From assembly GCA_943737045.1 (NCBI GenBank), contig CALSFV010000313.1:186001-250000 (forward strand): 64,000 nt of DNA, in the 5' to 3' direction. This document shows positions 24,123-35,000 of this stretch, one piece after another (position 1 is the stretch's first letter; the number at the start of each line of letters is the position of its first letter). The translations under genes and the position numbers were made by a program. The notes under the pieces were generated by a model that made no database searches, was not told the DNA's origin, and saw nothing but the letters and a program-made list of their open reading frames with translations. The stretch is from Parapristionchus giblindavisi (Eukaryota > Nematoda > Chromadorea > Rhabditida > Diplogasteridae).

Positions 24123-25348
24123 ATTAAGAGAGACTTTCTGGCTCAAGTGACATTCTCTTGGCACTTGGCCAAAAAGTGATATGAACCGATCGGGCCCAAA
24201 CCGTGCACAGTTGTAGTATGGGCTGACATGAGCTCACAGACGGAGTTTGGGTTCGTCATATCTGCACCCTCGCTAAATATCGTAAGTTCGATGAAGTGTC
24301 ATCAAAATTTCAAAGTTTACGGATTCGTTCGATATGTGTATATGACGAAGGGCAATAGTAAGCAGGTAAATCCCACCAAGTATCATCCCGATCCAAAACC
24401 GTGAGACCCAGAAAAAAATTTAAAAAGACATAAAAAATATTTTTCAATTTTATTTTATTTTTCCTACAATTGCCTATCGGTGAGGGTCATTTTTTATTCC
24501 TTCAATTTGACGAGTATTCATTAGTGTAACTATTGTATGAAAATGAATTAAAACAAATTGGGAAAAAGTTGCCTTATTCCCGAAAAACCACGATTAATTT
24601 GCCTTTTTATCGCCAACTGAGCGAATAAGCATTTACCGGTTACGGTTATGCAAATTCAAAACTTCAAATTAGTATTTTTTTCCGAAAAATAGTGTGATAT
24701 TACTATTCAAATATTCAGATAACTAACAAATGATAAAAGAAACAATAATATAATTCCGAAATCGAATGAAAACAAACAGTTATTGCAGAATTTTGAATTT
24801 CCGCATTTGCATTACCGTATCCGGCACACGCTTAATCGGCTCAGTTTGCAATAAAAAGGCGAATTAATCGTGGTTGTTACGGAATAAGGCAACTTTTTCC
24901 CAATTTGTTTTAAGTCATTTTCATACAATAGTTACGCTAATGAATACTCGTCAAATTGAAGGAATAAAAAATGACCCTCACCGATAGGCAATTGTAGGAA
25001 AAATAAAATAAAATTGAAAAAATATTTTTATGTCTTTTTAAATTTTTTTCTGGGTCTCACGGTTTTGGATCGGGATGATACTTGGTGGGATTTACCTGCT
25101 TACTATTGCCCTTCGTCTTATACACATATCGAACGAATCCGTAAACTTTGAAATTTTGATGACACTTCATCGAACTTACGATATTTAGCGAGGGTGCAGA
25201 TATGACGAACCCAAACTCCGTCTGTGAGCTCATGTCAGCCCATACTACAACTGTGCACGATTTGGGCCCGATCGGTTCGTATCACTTTTTGGCCAAGCGC
25301 CAAGCCATAAGCAAAATATGTTCACTGAGTCAGATAGTCTCTCTTAAT
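24123..25348. mobile_element. 1.2-kb fold-back with ATTAAGAGAGACT ends, in an intron of copy 1
   Basis: Both ends read ATTAAGAGAGACT in inverted orientation. Most of the length is a palindrome, for example GTATGGGCTGACATGAGC near 24,220 and its inverse near 25,230. Copies 2, 3 and 4 lack it in the same intron. Terminal similarity links it to 58,712-60,651 and 61,750-63,621. Confidence 0.85.
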
Positions 25349-26129
25349 ATCGTCTCATCTTAATGTTAAAGGCTAACCCGAGCTAATTTGAAATTGTCCG
25401 TTCTGGCAACGCTTTCTCGTAGGAAAAAAGCGAGAGAGTGTGAGAGATTCAAATTAGCTCGGGCGTGTCATTTTAACAATCCAAATAAACATTGTTCTGC
25501 GAATAAATAAATACATTGAATTATTAGACTAATAACATTATTATTGCTGTTATTAATCAGGCCCTAATCCTTCCTCTTGTCCGTACCACCATCAAGTTGT
25601 CGCACGAGAAGAAGGACGAAGAGGCGACGAAGAAAATGATTGAATTGCTCAGTATTGTTGCTCATCTCAGGAAGGTACGGTAGCCGATCTATCGCAAACT
25701 GATTTGGATTAATCAATATACTCTCAGATTACCTCCACCGAGGCTACCGTACTCTCGGTCGTGGCGGCACTTGAGAAGGAGGCCACCACGGTCACCAATC
25801 CTTTCTTGCATGATATAATTGGAGATCTCATCGGATTCTTGGTAAGGATGATTGTGATATTGATTGATTGGTGCTGTCTACGGTTACGGTATCGTACAAT
25901 TATTGATTGATCAAGTCTTGATGGTTGCGTACTGTATCCATAGATTGATTTATTGATTGATTATTCGTGTTTCAGTGTTCAATCCTCGCTCATCCATCAC
26001 TCTCATCGTCCGCTCACACTGCCTTCATCTCACTCTTTGATCGTTTCATCCAACAGGACACCAATGCACTGCCTGCGCCAGTGGCTAGTGCTCCCATTGC
26101 ACGTTGTCCGGTACGGTATATTGGCGAGG

Positions 26130-26400
26130 GTTACGGTAGATACTGTTGATGTGGGGTTACGGTAGATACTGTTGATGTGGGGTTACGGTAGATACTGTTG
26201 ATGTGGGGTTACGGTAGATACTGTTGATGTGGGGTTACGGTAGATACTGTTGATGTGGGGTTACGGTAGATACTGTTGATGTGGGGTTACGGTAGATACT
26301 GTTGATGTGGGGTTACGGTAGATACTGTTGATGTGGGGTTACGGTAGATACTGTTGATGTGGGGTTACGGTAGATACTGTTGAAGTGGGGTTACGGTAGA
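26130..26400 (+). repeat. 26-bp intronic minisatellite, about 10 units
   Basis: Unit GTTACGGTAGATACTGTTGA plus TGTGGG, directly downstream of an exon whose donor begins GTACGGTA. The number of units differs between copies: 10 here, 14 in copy 2 (32,708-33,085), 3 in copy 4 (55,968-56,050) and none in copy 3 (near 44,990). Confidence 0.95.
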
Positions 26401-26820
26401 AAACGTTTGATAGGATGACTGACTGCTTCGAAATGATAGGAGATATGCTAATGAAGATTAGAAGATTATGATGTTTTAAAGTGTTGCTTGGCTATTTATT
26501 GATTGATTGTCTTTAGGTGGCCTTCGCCTCTGACGCCGCTCACTTCATCAAGATTGCCTTCGACGACAGCGTCCGTATCTTCCGAAGGGTACGGTATTAT
26601 TGATTGTTGATCATGATCACAGTATACTTAAATCGATCGACTATCTTTGCAGACGGAAGCTCTTCAATGCGCGTTGACATTGGCTCGAAAGGATGTGGTA
26701 AGTGTGACTTGTTGCATTTGTGTTTCATGTATTTGATTATTGGGCATTGTCTATTCTTCTGACAATAGGCTTCCATTTTGGTTTTTTTTTGCATAAGCTA
26801 TTAAAATAATAATAATAATA

Positions 26821-26852
<32 letters not shown>

Positions 26853-27003
26853 CACTATTTATTAATATTAAGCTTTATCTCATTGCAGCTTCGCGATAGC
26901 TCTGGCAGTGGAAAGAGTGCGGGCAAGGCGCTGGCACCTCTACTTCCTGCGGCTCTGTCATTCCCTGAAGGAGCTTCGGACAAGGTACTCAACTAGTTTT
27001 TTT

Positions 27004-27044
<41 letters not shown>

Positions 27045-27504
27045 TGTTAAAAAAACGATTTTTCTCGAAAAAATACCGTTGAAAATTGAAATATTGATTG
27101 ATCTTGGCCTGATTTCAGGTAAAGCCTCGTTTCATGGCAATGCTTCTCAAGTTGCTGCAGCAGCTCGTGCAGGATGACGAAGCCAAGGTACGGTATTTAT
27201 CATGTGGTTATCGATTGGCTACCGTAATTATATATTTATCGATTGGCTACAGTAGTCATGCGGTATCGATTTTCTACCTTAACCCGATGTGCCATTCAGA
27301 CTGCCCTCTCATCCAAACTTCTGCCTCTTCTTGATGATCTACTTTCGCGTGAGGACACACTGTTCAAGAATGGCGGGCCACTGGCCAAGTGTAACTCTGC
27401 CTGCCAGAAGGTGGCCTCACGATCCGCTCTTGCACTCATTCAGCTCATCCACAAGAAGCTACAGTAGTTTCCTCACGATTACGGTATATGTCGCCTATCG
27501 AGAA

Positions 27505-28320
27505 CTGATTGTTTTGTTTTGTGATCTTTTGATTTTTACATTGATTATGGCCTTGTTCCTGTCGTTGTTATGTTTCTGTTACTTTCTTTACATTCAATCA
27601 TTCATTGTTTTCTACCCATTTCCACCTCACAAACGTTGTCTGTTGTTATCTCGTTTACAGTATCTCCATTGTTGGTCCCGTCTGGCAAGGAGAAAACATG
27701 TGTTATCTATGTTAGAACAAAATAAGAAAATAAAATTTTATGAGACCTTTGAGTGAGCGATAACATGGCATACTACGTAAGTCAATCAATATACAATGTA
27801 CGAGGTTTTGAGAGGAAAGATTGGGAGGGTACTGTAAGTGTGAGCTGATCGAAATAAATGAATACCAGTGATGCCAGATAGGTGAGCTTGAATTAAATAA
27901 GTACTCTGTGTAGGATACGGTGGTGTTTGGGATGGTGTCATGGTGTACGGTAGGCATACTGTAGGTGTACCCGTCGATCGATTCATTGATTAACATCGAT
28001 CGGGAGGTTTGGAAAAGACGGAAAGTGTGTGTTGAAGACGAGAAACTGAAATGGATGGGAGGATTACGGTATTTAAATCGATCTTGGTAGGGCTACGGTA
28101 ACTAATTGATCGATTGACTTCGAGGCTTACGGTTACTAATCCATCGATAACTGAGATTACTATAGATAGTTGAGGATGGATAAAAGCTTCTTACTGCTGT
28201 TGGGAAGAAGACACGACTTGCCATGTCAACGTGGGAGTGACGAATGCAGAAATCGAACTGGATAGATTGATCTTTGATCTTTGAACTTTGATCATTATAC
28301 CTTGAATGGCTGTTTCACAG
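27505..28320 (+). other. 3' flank of copy 1
   Basis: AT-rich 3' flanking sequence with AATAAA at 27,729-27,734, a plausible polyadenylation signal. It then continues as the conserved inter-copy segment shared with copies 0, 2, 3 and 4. The minus-strand frame here is also found in the other copies, but its conservation is explained by duplication. Confidence 0.6.
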
Positions 28321-28427
28321 TCACATCCCGATCTTATTTGAAACACTCATTCTGGTAATGCTCTCTCGCATTCTTTGTCTACGAGAGAGCGTGCTCAAAG
28401 TTTCAAAATAGCCCGGGTGTGTCTTTA
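28319..28427. repeat. 100-bp hairpin repeat family (TTTGAAACTCTCC / CGAGAGAGCG)
   Basis: A hairpin with arms TTTGAAACTCTCC and GGAGAGTTTCAAA around TCTCTCGCTTTCTTTGTC and CGAGAGAG, often bordered by AGCCCGGG or AGCTCGGG. Members lie near 19,907, 25,371, 28,319, 29,832, 30,659, 33,738, 44,233, 47,407, 48,085, 55,165, 57,975 and 60,833. Several sit at the same place in different gene copies, so they pre-date the duplications; others are unique to one copy. Confidence 0.85.
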
Positions 28428-28620
28428 AAGTATCAGTTAAATGTCATTCATACCGGAACATTGCCTTATCATAGTCGTTGTTGCCATACAACGACAATTT
28501 CATTTTGATTGATATTATCATTATTATTTATTACCATGTAATATCCTATGCCTCTCTCTTCAACAGTATCATTTTATGAAATGGAATAAGCAAATAAAAT
28601 TAATTTGATATCATTTTCAG

Positions 28621-28971
28621 AGTCTACTGTCAGACGTCGTCCCGTATGTGTCAAACGAGGGCAAATTGAAATGTCATGATCTCAGCGAGACCTTCCTCGC
28701 TGATATTCTCAAGGTAGACTTTCATATAAGAGTCATAAGCATTAATTATTGAGAAATCGAAATGTTTTCCCGAATAATGCTCCTAATGTTAAATGATTGC
28801 TCAAAGTTACAGGAAATGAGCTTAATTCTTACTAGGAAATGATTTATTGATTATTTTTTATTTATTTATTGATTAATTCTAGGGAATGGAGAAGGGTTGT
28901 GCGCACATCTTCATCCAGCGATGGTTGGCAGCAGCGAAGGAGGATGGCGAATGGAAGAATGGATGTGATAA
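28621..28971 (+). pseudogene. two 5' MYBBP1A-like exons downstream of copy 1
   Basis: Exons 28621-28713 (starts SLLSDVVPY, ends FLADILK) and 28883-28971 (GMEKGCAHIF...NGCDK). Phases fit the exon that begins at 20,067 in copy 1 (phase 2 junction completing a Lys codon). They are therefore the first recognisable exons of a unit that should continue to the right, but the palindrome spacer begins at 29,102 and the rest is missing. Acceptors TTTTCAG and TTCTAG and donors GTAGAC and GTACGA are intact. Confidence 0.75.
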
Positions 28972-29101
28972 GTACGAATTATTATTATTATTATTATTTT
29001 ACTATAATATATTAAATTTTACCATATTTGCTCCTTTTTTTATCATTTTGGTAGGTATCGCAGTCGCACTAGCTTTTCCACTTTGAATTATAACATCATA
29101 T

Positions 29102-29984
29102 CACGCCTGTCACGAGAGAATTGAGCTAAATTTACAATTCATGGGAATAGAGCGAAAATGGTGAAATGAGTTAGGACCATTTTTGGTCATCTCTAGGCAT
29201 GCCCTAACAGCCCCCAAAGTTCCAGTATTCAATTTTCATTTTTGGGCCCAATACACCGGTTCAGTATGGTCAAGTCCCAACTTTGAACACGAATTTCTCG
29301 CTTCTGGTGCGTTTTAGCGAAAAGTGTCACAAGAGTGACCCCCGATCTTTTTTCGAGCTCTATCGATCTAAACAAACCAGAGGTCCAGAAAATGTCTCAG
29401 AACAGAGCTACACTTCGAAGCAAATAACTCAAAAATTTAGGAAAAGGAGGTGCTCTTCTTCCAGTATGTTATTAAGTTTTTCATGCGCTTTCGAATGAGG
29501 GGCTTGCGAAAAAAATACGTTAATGCGTTCGTATGGTTCATCCCCTTGTTAATTTCCTGATGATTTGAAGTCATTTTCACCCAACCACAATCTCTCGTTT
29601 CACACACTCTCTCGCCCATTCCTTTTCATTCTATCCCATTCAATTCTGCACCGCACTGTCTCGGGCGCGCGGTGCGGAATGAAACATATCGTTTTCTCCC
29701 TTTCTCTTCCCTCTATTTCTTTCACTCTCCAGTGCAAGGGGGCGGGGTGGCGGATATTCGGAAGTAGATCCCAGTGTCAGTATTAATTAATCAGTATTAA
29801 TTAATTGGTCAATATATCGTACAAACCACTTAAAGGCACCCGAGATAATTTGAAACTCTCTGATCGCAAAGCGCTCTCTCCTAGACAAAGAAAGCGAGAG
29901 AGTATGGCCAGAGAACAGTTTCATAAAGGGGGTGTACCTTTAAATAAAATTAAAGAACCCCGCCACATAAATGCATCACGAAAA
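29102..29984. other. spacer of palindrome 1
   Basis: Unique within the window except for a hairpin repeat at about 29,832-29,942. It has no credible gene. Short frames at 29,283 and 29,565 have no recognisable family features or splice context. Confidence 0.6.
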
Positions 29985-30114
29985 ATATGATGTTATAATT
30001 CAAAGTGGAAAAGCTAGTGCGACTGCGATACCTACCAAAATGATAAAAAAAGGAGCAAATATGGTAAAATTTAATATATTATAGTAAAATAATAATAATA
30101 ATAATAATTCGTAC

Positions 30115-30465
30115 TTATCACATCCATTCTTCCATTCGCCATCCTCCTTCGCTGCTGCCAACCATCGCTGGATGAAGATGTGCGCACAACCCTTCTCCAT
30201 TCCCTACAATTAATCAATAAATAAATAAAAAATAATCAATAAATCATTTCCTAGTAAGAATTAAGCTCATTTCCTGTAACTTTGAGCAATCATTTAACAT
30301 TAGGAGCATTATTCGGGAAAACATTTCGATTTCTCAATAATTAATGCTTATGACTCTTATATGAAAGTCTACCTTGAGAATATCAGCGAGGAAGGTCTCG
30401 CTGAGATCATGACATTTCAATTTGCCCTCGTTTGACACATACGGGACGACGTCTGACAGTAGACT
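30115..30465 (-). pseudogene. two 5' MYBBP1A-like exons downstream of copy 2
   Basis: Mirror image of 28,621-28,971: exons 30373-30465 and 30115-30203 on the minus strand, sequence identical in translation. The unit stops at the palindrome spacer, so it is a truncated start of a missing copy. Confidence 0.75.
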
Positions 30466-31618
30466 CTGAAAATGATATCAAATTAATTTTATTTACTTAT
30501 TCCATTTCATAAAATGATACTGTTGAAGAGAGAGGCATAGGATATTACATGGTAATAAATAATAATGATAATATCAATCAAAATGAAATTGTCGTTGTAT
30601 GGCAACAACGACTATGATAAGGCAATGTTCCGGTATGAATGACATTTAACTGATACTTTAAAGACACACCCGGGCTATTTTGAAACTTTGAGCACGCTCT
30701 CTCGTAGACAAAGAATGCGAGAGAGCATTACCAGAATGAGTGTTTCAAATAAGATCGGGATGTGACTGTGAAACAGCCATTCAAGGTATAATGATCAAAG
30801 TTCAAAGATCAAAGATCAATCTATCCAGTTCGATTTCTGCATTCGTCACTCCCACGTTGACATGGCAAGTCGTGTCTTCTTCCCAACAGCAGTAAGAAGC
30901 TTTTATCCATCCTCAACTATCTATAGTAATCTCAGTTATCGATGGATTAGTAACCGTAAGCCTCGAAGTCAATCGATCAATTAGTTACCGTAGCCCTACC
31001 AAGATCGATTTAAATACCGTAATCCTCCCATCCATTTCAGTTTCTCGTCTTCAACACACACTTTCCGTCTTTTCCAAACCTCCCGATCGATGTTAATCAA
31101 TGAATCGATCGACGGGTACACCTACAGTATGCCTACCGTACACCATGACACCATCCCAAACACCACCGTATCCTACACAGAGTACTTATTTAATTCAAGC
31201 TCACCTATCTGGCATCACTGGTATTCATTTATTTCGATCAGCTCACACTTACAGTACCCTCCCAATCTTTCCTCTCAAAACCTCGTACATTGTATATTGA
31301 TTGACTTACGTAGTATGCCATGTTATCGCTCACTCAAAGGTCTCATAAAATTTTATTTTCTTATTTTGTTCTAACATAGATAACACATGTTTTCTCCTTG
31401 CCAGACGGGACCAACAATGGAGATACTGTAAACGAGATAACAACAGACAACGTTTGTGAGGTGGAAATGGGTAGAAAACAATGAATGATTGAATGTAAAG
31501 AAAGTAACAGAAACATAACAACGACAGGAACAAGGCCATAATCAATGTAAAAATCAAAAGATCACAAAACAAAACAATCAGTTCTCGATAGGCGACATAT
31601 ACCGTAATCGTGAGGAAA

Positions 31619-32041
31619 CTACTGTAGCTTCTTGTGGATGAGCTGAATGAGTGCAAGAGCGGATCGTGAGGCCACCTTCTGGCAGGCAGAGTTACACTTG
31701 GCCAGTGGCCCGCCATTCTTGAACAGTGTGTCCTCACGCGAAAGTAGATCATCAAGAAGAGGCAGAAGTTTGGATGAGAGGGCAGTCTGAATGGCACATC
31801 GGGTTAAGGTAGAAAATCGATACCGCATGACTACTGTAGCCAATCGATAAATATATAATTACGGTAGCCAATCGATAACCACATGATAAATACCGTACCT
31901 TGGCTTCGTCATCCTGCACGAGCTGCTGCAGCAACTTGAGAAGCATTGCCATGAAACGAGGCTTTACCTGAAATCAGGCCAAGATCAATCAATATTTCAA
32001 TTTTCAACGGTATTTTTTCGAGAAAAATCGTTTTTTTAACA

Positions 32042-32085
<44 letters not shown>

Positions 32086-35000
32086 AAAAAAACTAGTTGA
32101 GTACCTTGTCCGAAGCTCCTTCAGGGAATGACAGAGCCGCAGGAAGTAGAGGTGCCAGCGCCTTGCCCGCACTCTTTCCACTGCCAGAGCTATCGCGAAG
32201 CTGCAATGAGATAAAGCTTAATATTAATAAATAGTGATAATAATAATAATAATAATAATAATAATTATTATTATTATTATTATTTTAATAGCTTATGCAA
32301 AAAAAACCAAAATGGAAGCCCATTGTCAGAAGAATAGACAATGCCCAATAATCAAATACATGAAACACAAATGCAACAAGTCACACTTACCACATCCTTT
32401 CGAGCCAATGTCAACGCGCATTGAAGAGCTTCCGTCTGCAAAGATAGTCGATCGATTTAAGTATACTGTGATCATGATCAACAATCAATAATACCGTACC
32501 CTTCGGAAGATACGGACGCTGTCGTCGAAGGCAATCTTGATGAAGTGAGCGGCGTCAGAGGCGAAGGCCACCTAAAGACAATCAATCAATAAATATCCAA
32601 GCAACACGTCACTCTGTAATAAGTACTTTAAAACATCATAATCTTCTAATCTTCATTAGCATATCTCCTATCATTTCGAAGCAGTCAGTCATCCTATCAA
32701 ACGTTTTCTACCGTAACCCCACTTCAACAGTATCTACCGTAACCCCACATCAACAGTATCTACCGTAACCCCACATCAACAGTATCTACCGTAACCCCAC
32801 ATCAACAGTATCTACCGTAACCCCACATCAACAGTATCTACCGTAACCCCACATCAACAGTATCTACCGTAACCCCACATCAACAGTATCTACCGTAACC
32901 CCACATCAACAGTATCTACCGTAACCCCACATCAACAGTATCTACCGTAACCCCACATCAACAGTATCTACCGTAACCCCACATCAACAGTATCTACCGT
33001 AACCCCACATCAACAGTATCTACCGTAACCCCACATCAACAGTATCTACCGTAACCCCACATCAACAGTATCTACCGTAACCCTCGCCAATATACCGTAC
33101 CGGACAACGTGCAATGGGAGCACTAGCCACGGGAGCAGGCAGTGCATTCGTGTCCTGTTGGATGAAACGATCAAAGAGTGAGATGAAGGCAGTGTGAGCG
33201 GTCGATGAAAGTGATGGATGAGCGAGGATTGAACACTGAAACACGAATAATCAATCAATAAATCAATCTATGGATACAGTACGCAACCATCAAGACTTGA
33301 TCAATCAATAATTGTACGATACCGTAACCGTAGACAGCACCAATCAATCAATATCACAATCATCCTTACCAAGAATCCGATGAGATCTCCAATTATATCG
33401 TGCAAGAAAGGATTAGTGACCGTGGTGGCCTCCTTCTCAAGTCCCGCCACGACCGAGAGTACGGTAGCCTCGGTGGAGGTAATCTGATAGTATATTGATT
33501 AATCCAAATCAGTTTGCGATAGATCGGCTACCGTACCTTCTTGAGATGAGCAACAATAATGAGCAATTCAATCATTTTCTTCGTCGCCTCTTCGTCCTTC
33601 TTCTCGTGCGACAACTTGATGGTGGTACGGACAAGAGGAAGGATTAGGGCCTGAATAATATTAATAATAATAATAATAATGCTATTAATCTAATAATCCA
33701 ATTTACTTCTTCACAGAACAATGTTTATTTGGACCGTTAAAGTGAAACACCCGAGCTAATTTGAAACTCTCCACTCTGGTCACACTCTCTCACTTCCTTT
33801 GTCAACGAGAGTGTTTCCAGAACGGAGAGGTTCAGTGTCGGTTTTTCAAAAACTTTACACAACAACCAAGTGAATTCGTGTTTCACGAAATACATAAACA
33901 CACTCACAATCTTCGCCTCATCGGACGTATCCTTGGATGAGACGACAAAGAGTAGAAGATCGCACACTCTCATACGGAGAGGTTTGGCGAATCGGGACGC
34001 GGCTGCTCCGCGAACCGACTGTCCACCAATTGCCTGAATATCGATTAAATTAGATTCAAATATTTTGTCGATTGATTAGCTACAGTACTACTCATGCACT
34101 ACAGTATACCTTGAAAGCGGCTACGAGACCCTCGTCGAGCTTGAACATCTCCTCGTCATCCACCGTCTGCAATGAGTGGGGATCAGAGATCAAAGATCAG
34201 ATATGAAAGATCAAAGATCATACCTCGATGGGTCCATCATCATCGTCTTCATCTCCACTCGTGACGGCTGCCTTGCCTAGTGCCGACTGTAGTCGTTCCA
34301 CCAATTGAGTGTCTACCTGAAAAAGCAATCGAAATACTGACCAAATATAGAATGTGTACACGACTAAACAGATAAGCTGAAACACAATTTCACCGGGTGG
34401 CATGTCCATTTCATTCCTCTCTTTCTCTCAAGTTACGAATAATCAAGATGAAGACTACATTCAACGTGTTTAAATGATTTAGGAATTGTGTACAAAGGAA
34501 GCGATCAATACAATAGACGCCCAATTAAATCAATTATCGGTTAGGGCCTTATTGTCATCATATCATCTCGGATTATCGTACCTCGCCAACATCGGTTTCA
34601 TCATCTTCTTCCTCAGATTCTTCTTCATCGTCATCATCATCACCCTCTGATGCCATATCTGAATAACATTTCTTCAATCAATATTATTTAAGCTCCAAAC
34701 TACATGCTACCATGTGCAACCCCCTCTCAACACAAACCGATAACTCAAAAATCATTGGCGATGAACATCCTTCATGACAACTACTTAACCCACAAACTAT
34801 GCCCTATTTTATGTTCAGGAATAAAATTGATTGATAAAAATCAATAATTAAGATGGTAAAAATCAATAATTACGATACAAAATGGAAATACCCCGACTTG
34901 AACTGAATACCGTACCTTCATCTCCATCTCCACCCTCTTCCATCTCCTCATCCTCCTCTTCTTCTTCCTCGCCCTTATCGCCTGATAGTTCCGCATCCGA

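Larger units (their letters stand above)
20067..27467 (+). pseudogene. MYBBP1A: MYBBP1A/Pol5-like copy 1, nonsense mutation
   Basis: Exons: 20067-20163, 20209-20301, 20684-20786, 21128-21219, 21401-21577, 21891-22033, 22219-22357, 22517-22651, 22711-22807, 23110-23186, 23608-23703, 23754-23810, 23931-24056, 25561-25674, 25728-25841, 25976-26110, 26517-26588, 26653-26697, 26889-26984, 27119-27187, 27300-27467. All phases match. Family features: a block like VLVDLLISLLSQPRR, then a long Asp/Glu-rich linker (exons at 22,711-23,703), then DEEMFKLDEGLVAAF and a helical C-terminal part, the order seen in vertebrate MYBBP1A. That family is nucleolar and acts in ribosome biogenesis and transcription control. 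The exon at 21,128 carries TAG (21,148-21,150) where copies 2-4 have AAG. The intron at 24,057 is expanded by a 1.2-kb fold-back. N-terminus missing. Calling it dead is inference from the nonsense codon. Confidence 0.85.
26390..32706. repeat. palindrome 1, 2.7-kb arms, 883-bp spacer
   Basis: The left arm (about 26,390-29,101) is repeated inverted at 29,985-32,706. Positions sum to 59,086 over most of the length. The arms contain the last exons of copies 1 and 2 and the two 5' exons. Visible differences are a 23-bp deletion near 26,482, one trinucleotide repeat step and isolated substitutions. Beyond the minisatellite the similarity falls to ordinary paralogue level. Confidence 0.92.

Noticed and set aside
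26908..27177. Frames containing long poly-isoleucine (also at 31,909 and 32,234)
   Set aside because: They read through ATT/AAT trinucleotide microsatellites in introns, out of frame with the true exon at 26,889-26,984.
27775..27790. ATGGCATACTAC followed by GTAAGT as a first coding exon
   Set aside because: The phase does not fit the candidate downstream segment, and the sequence is a short coincidence without further support.
27712..27996. Minus-strand frame conserved at 14,569, 27,712, 31,090 and 57,354
   Set aside because: Conservation follows from duplication of the whole flank; length varies between copies and no start or splice context is shared.
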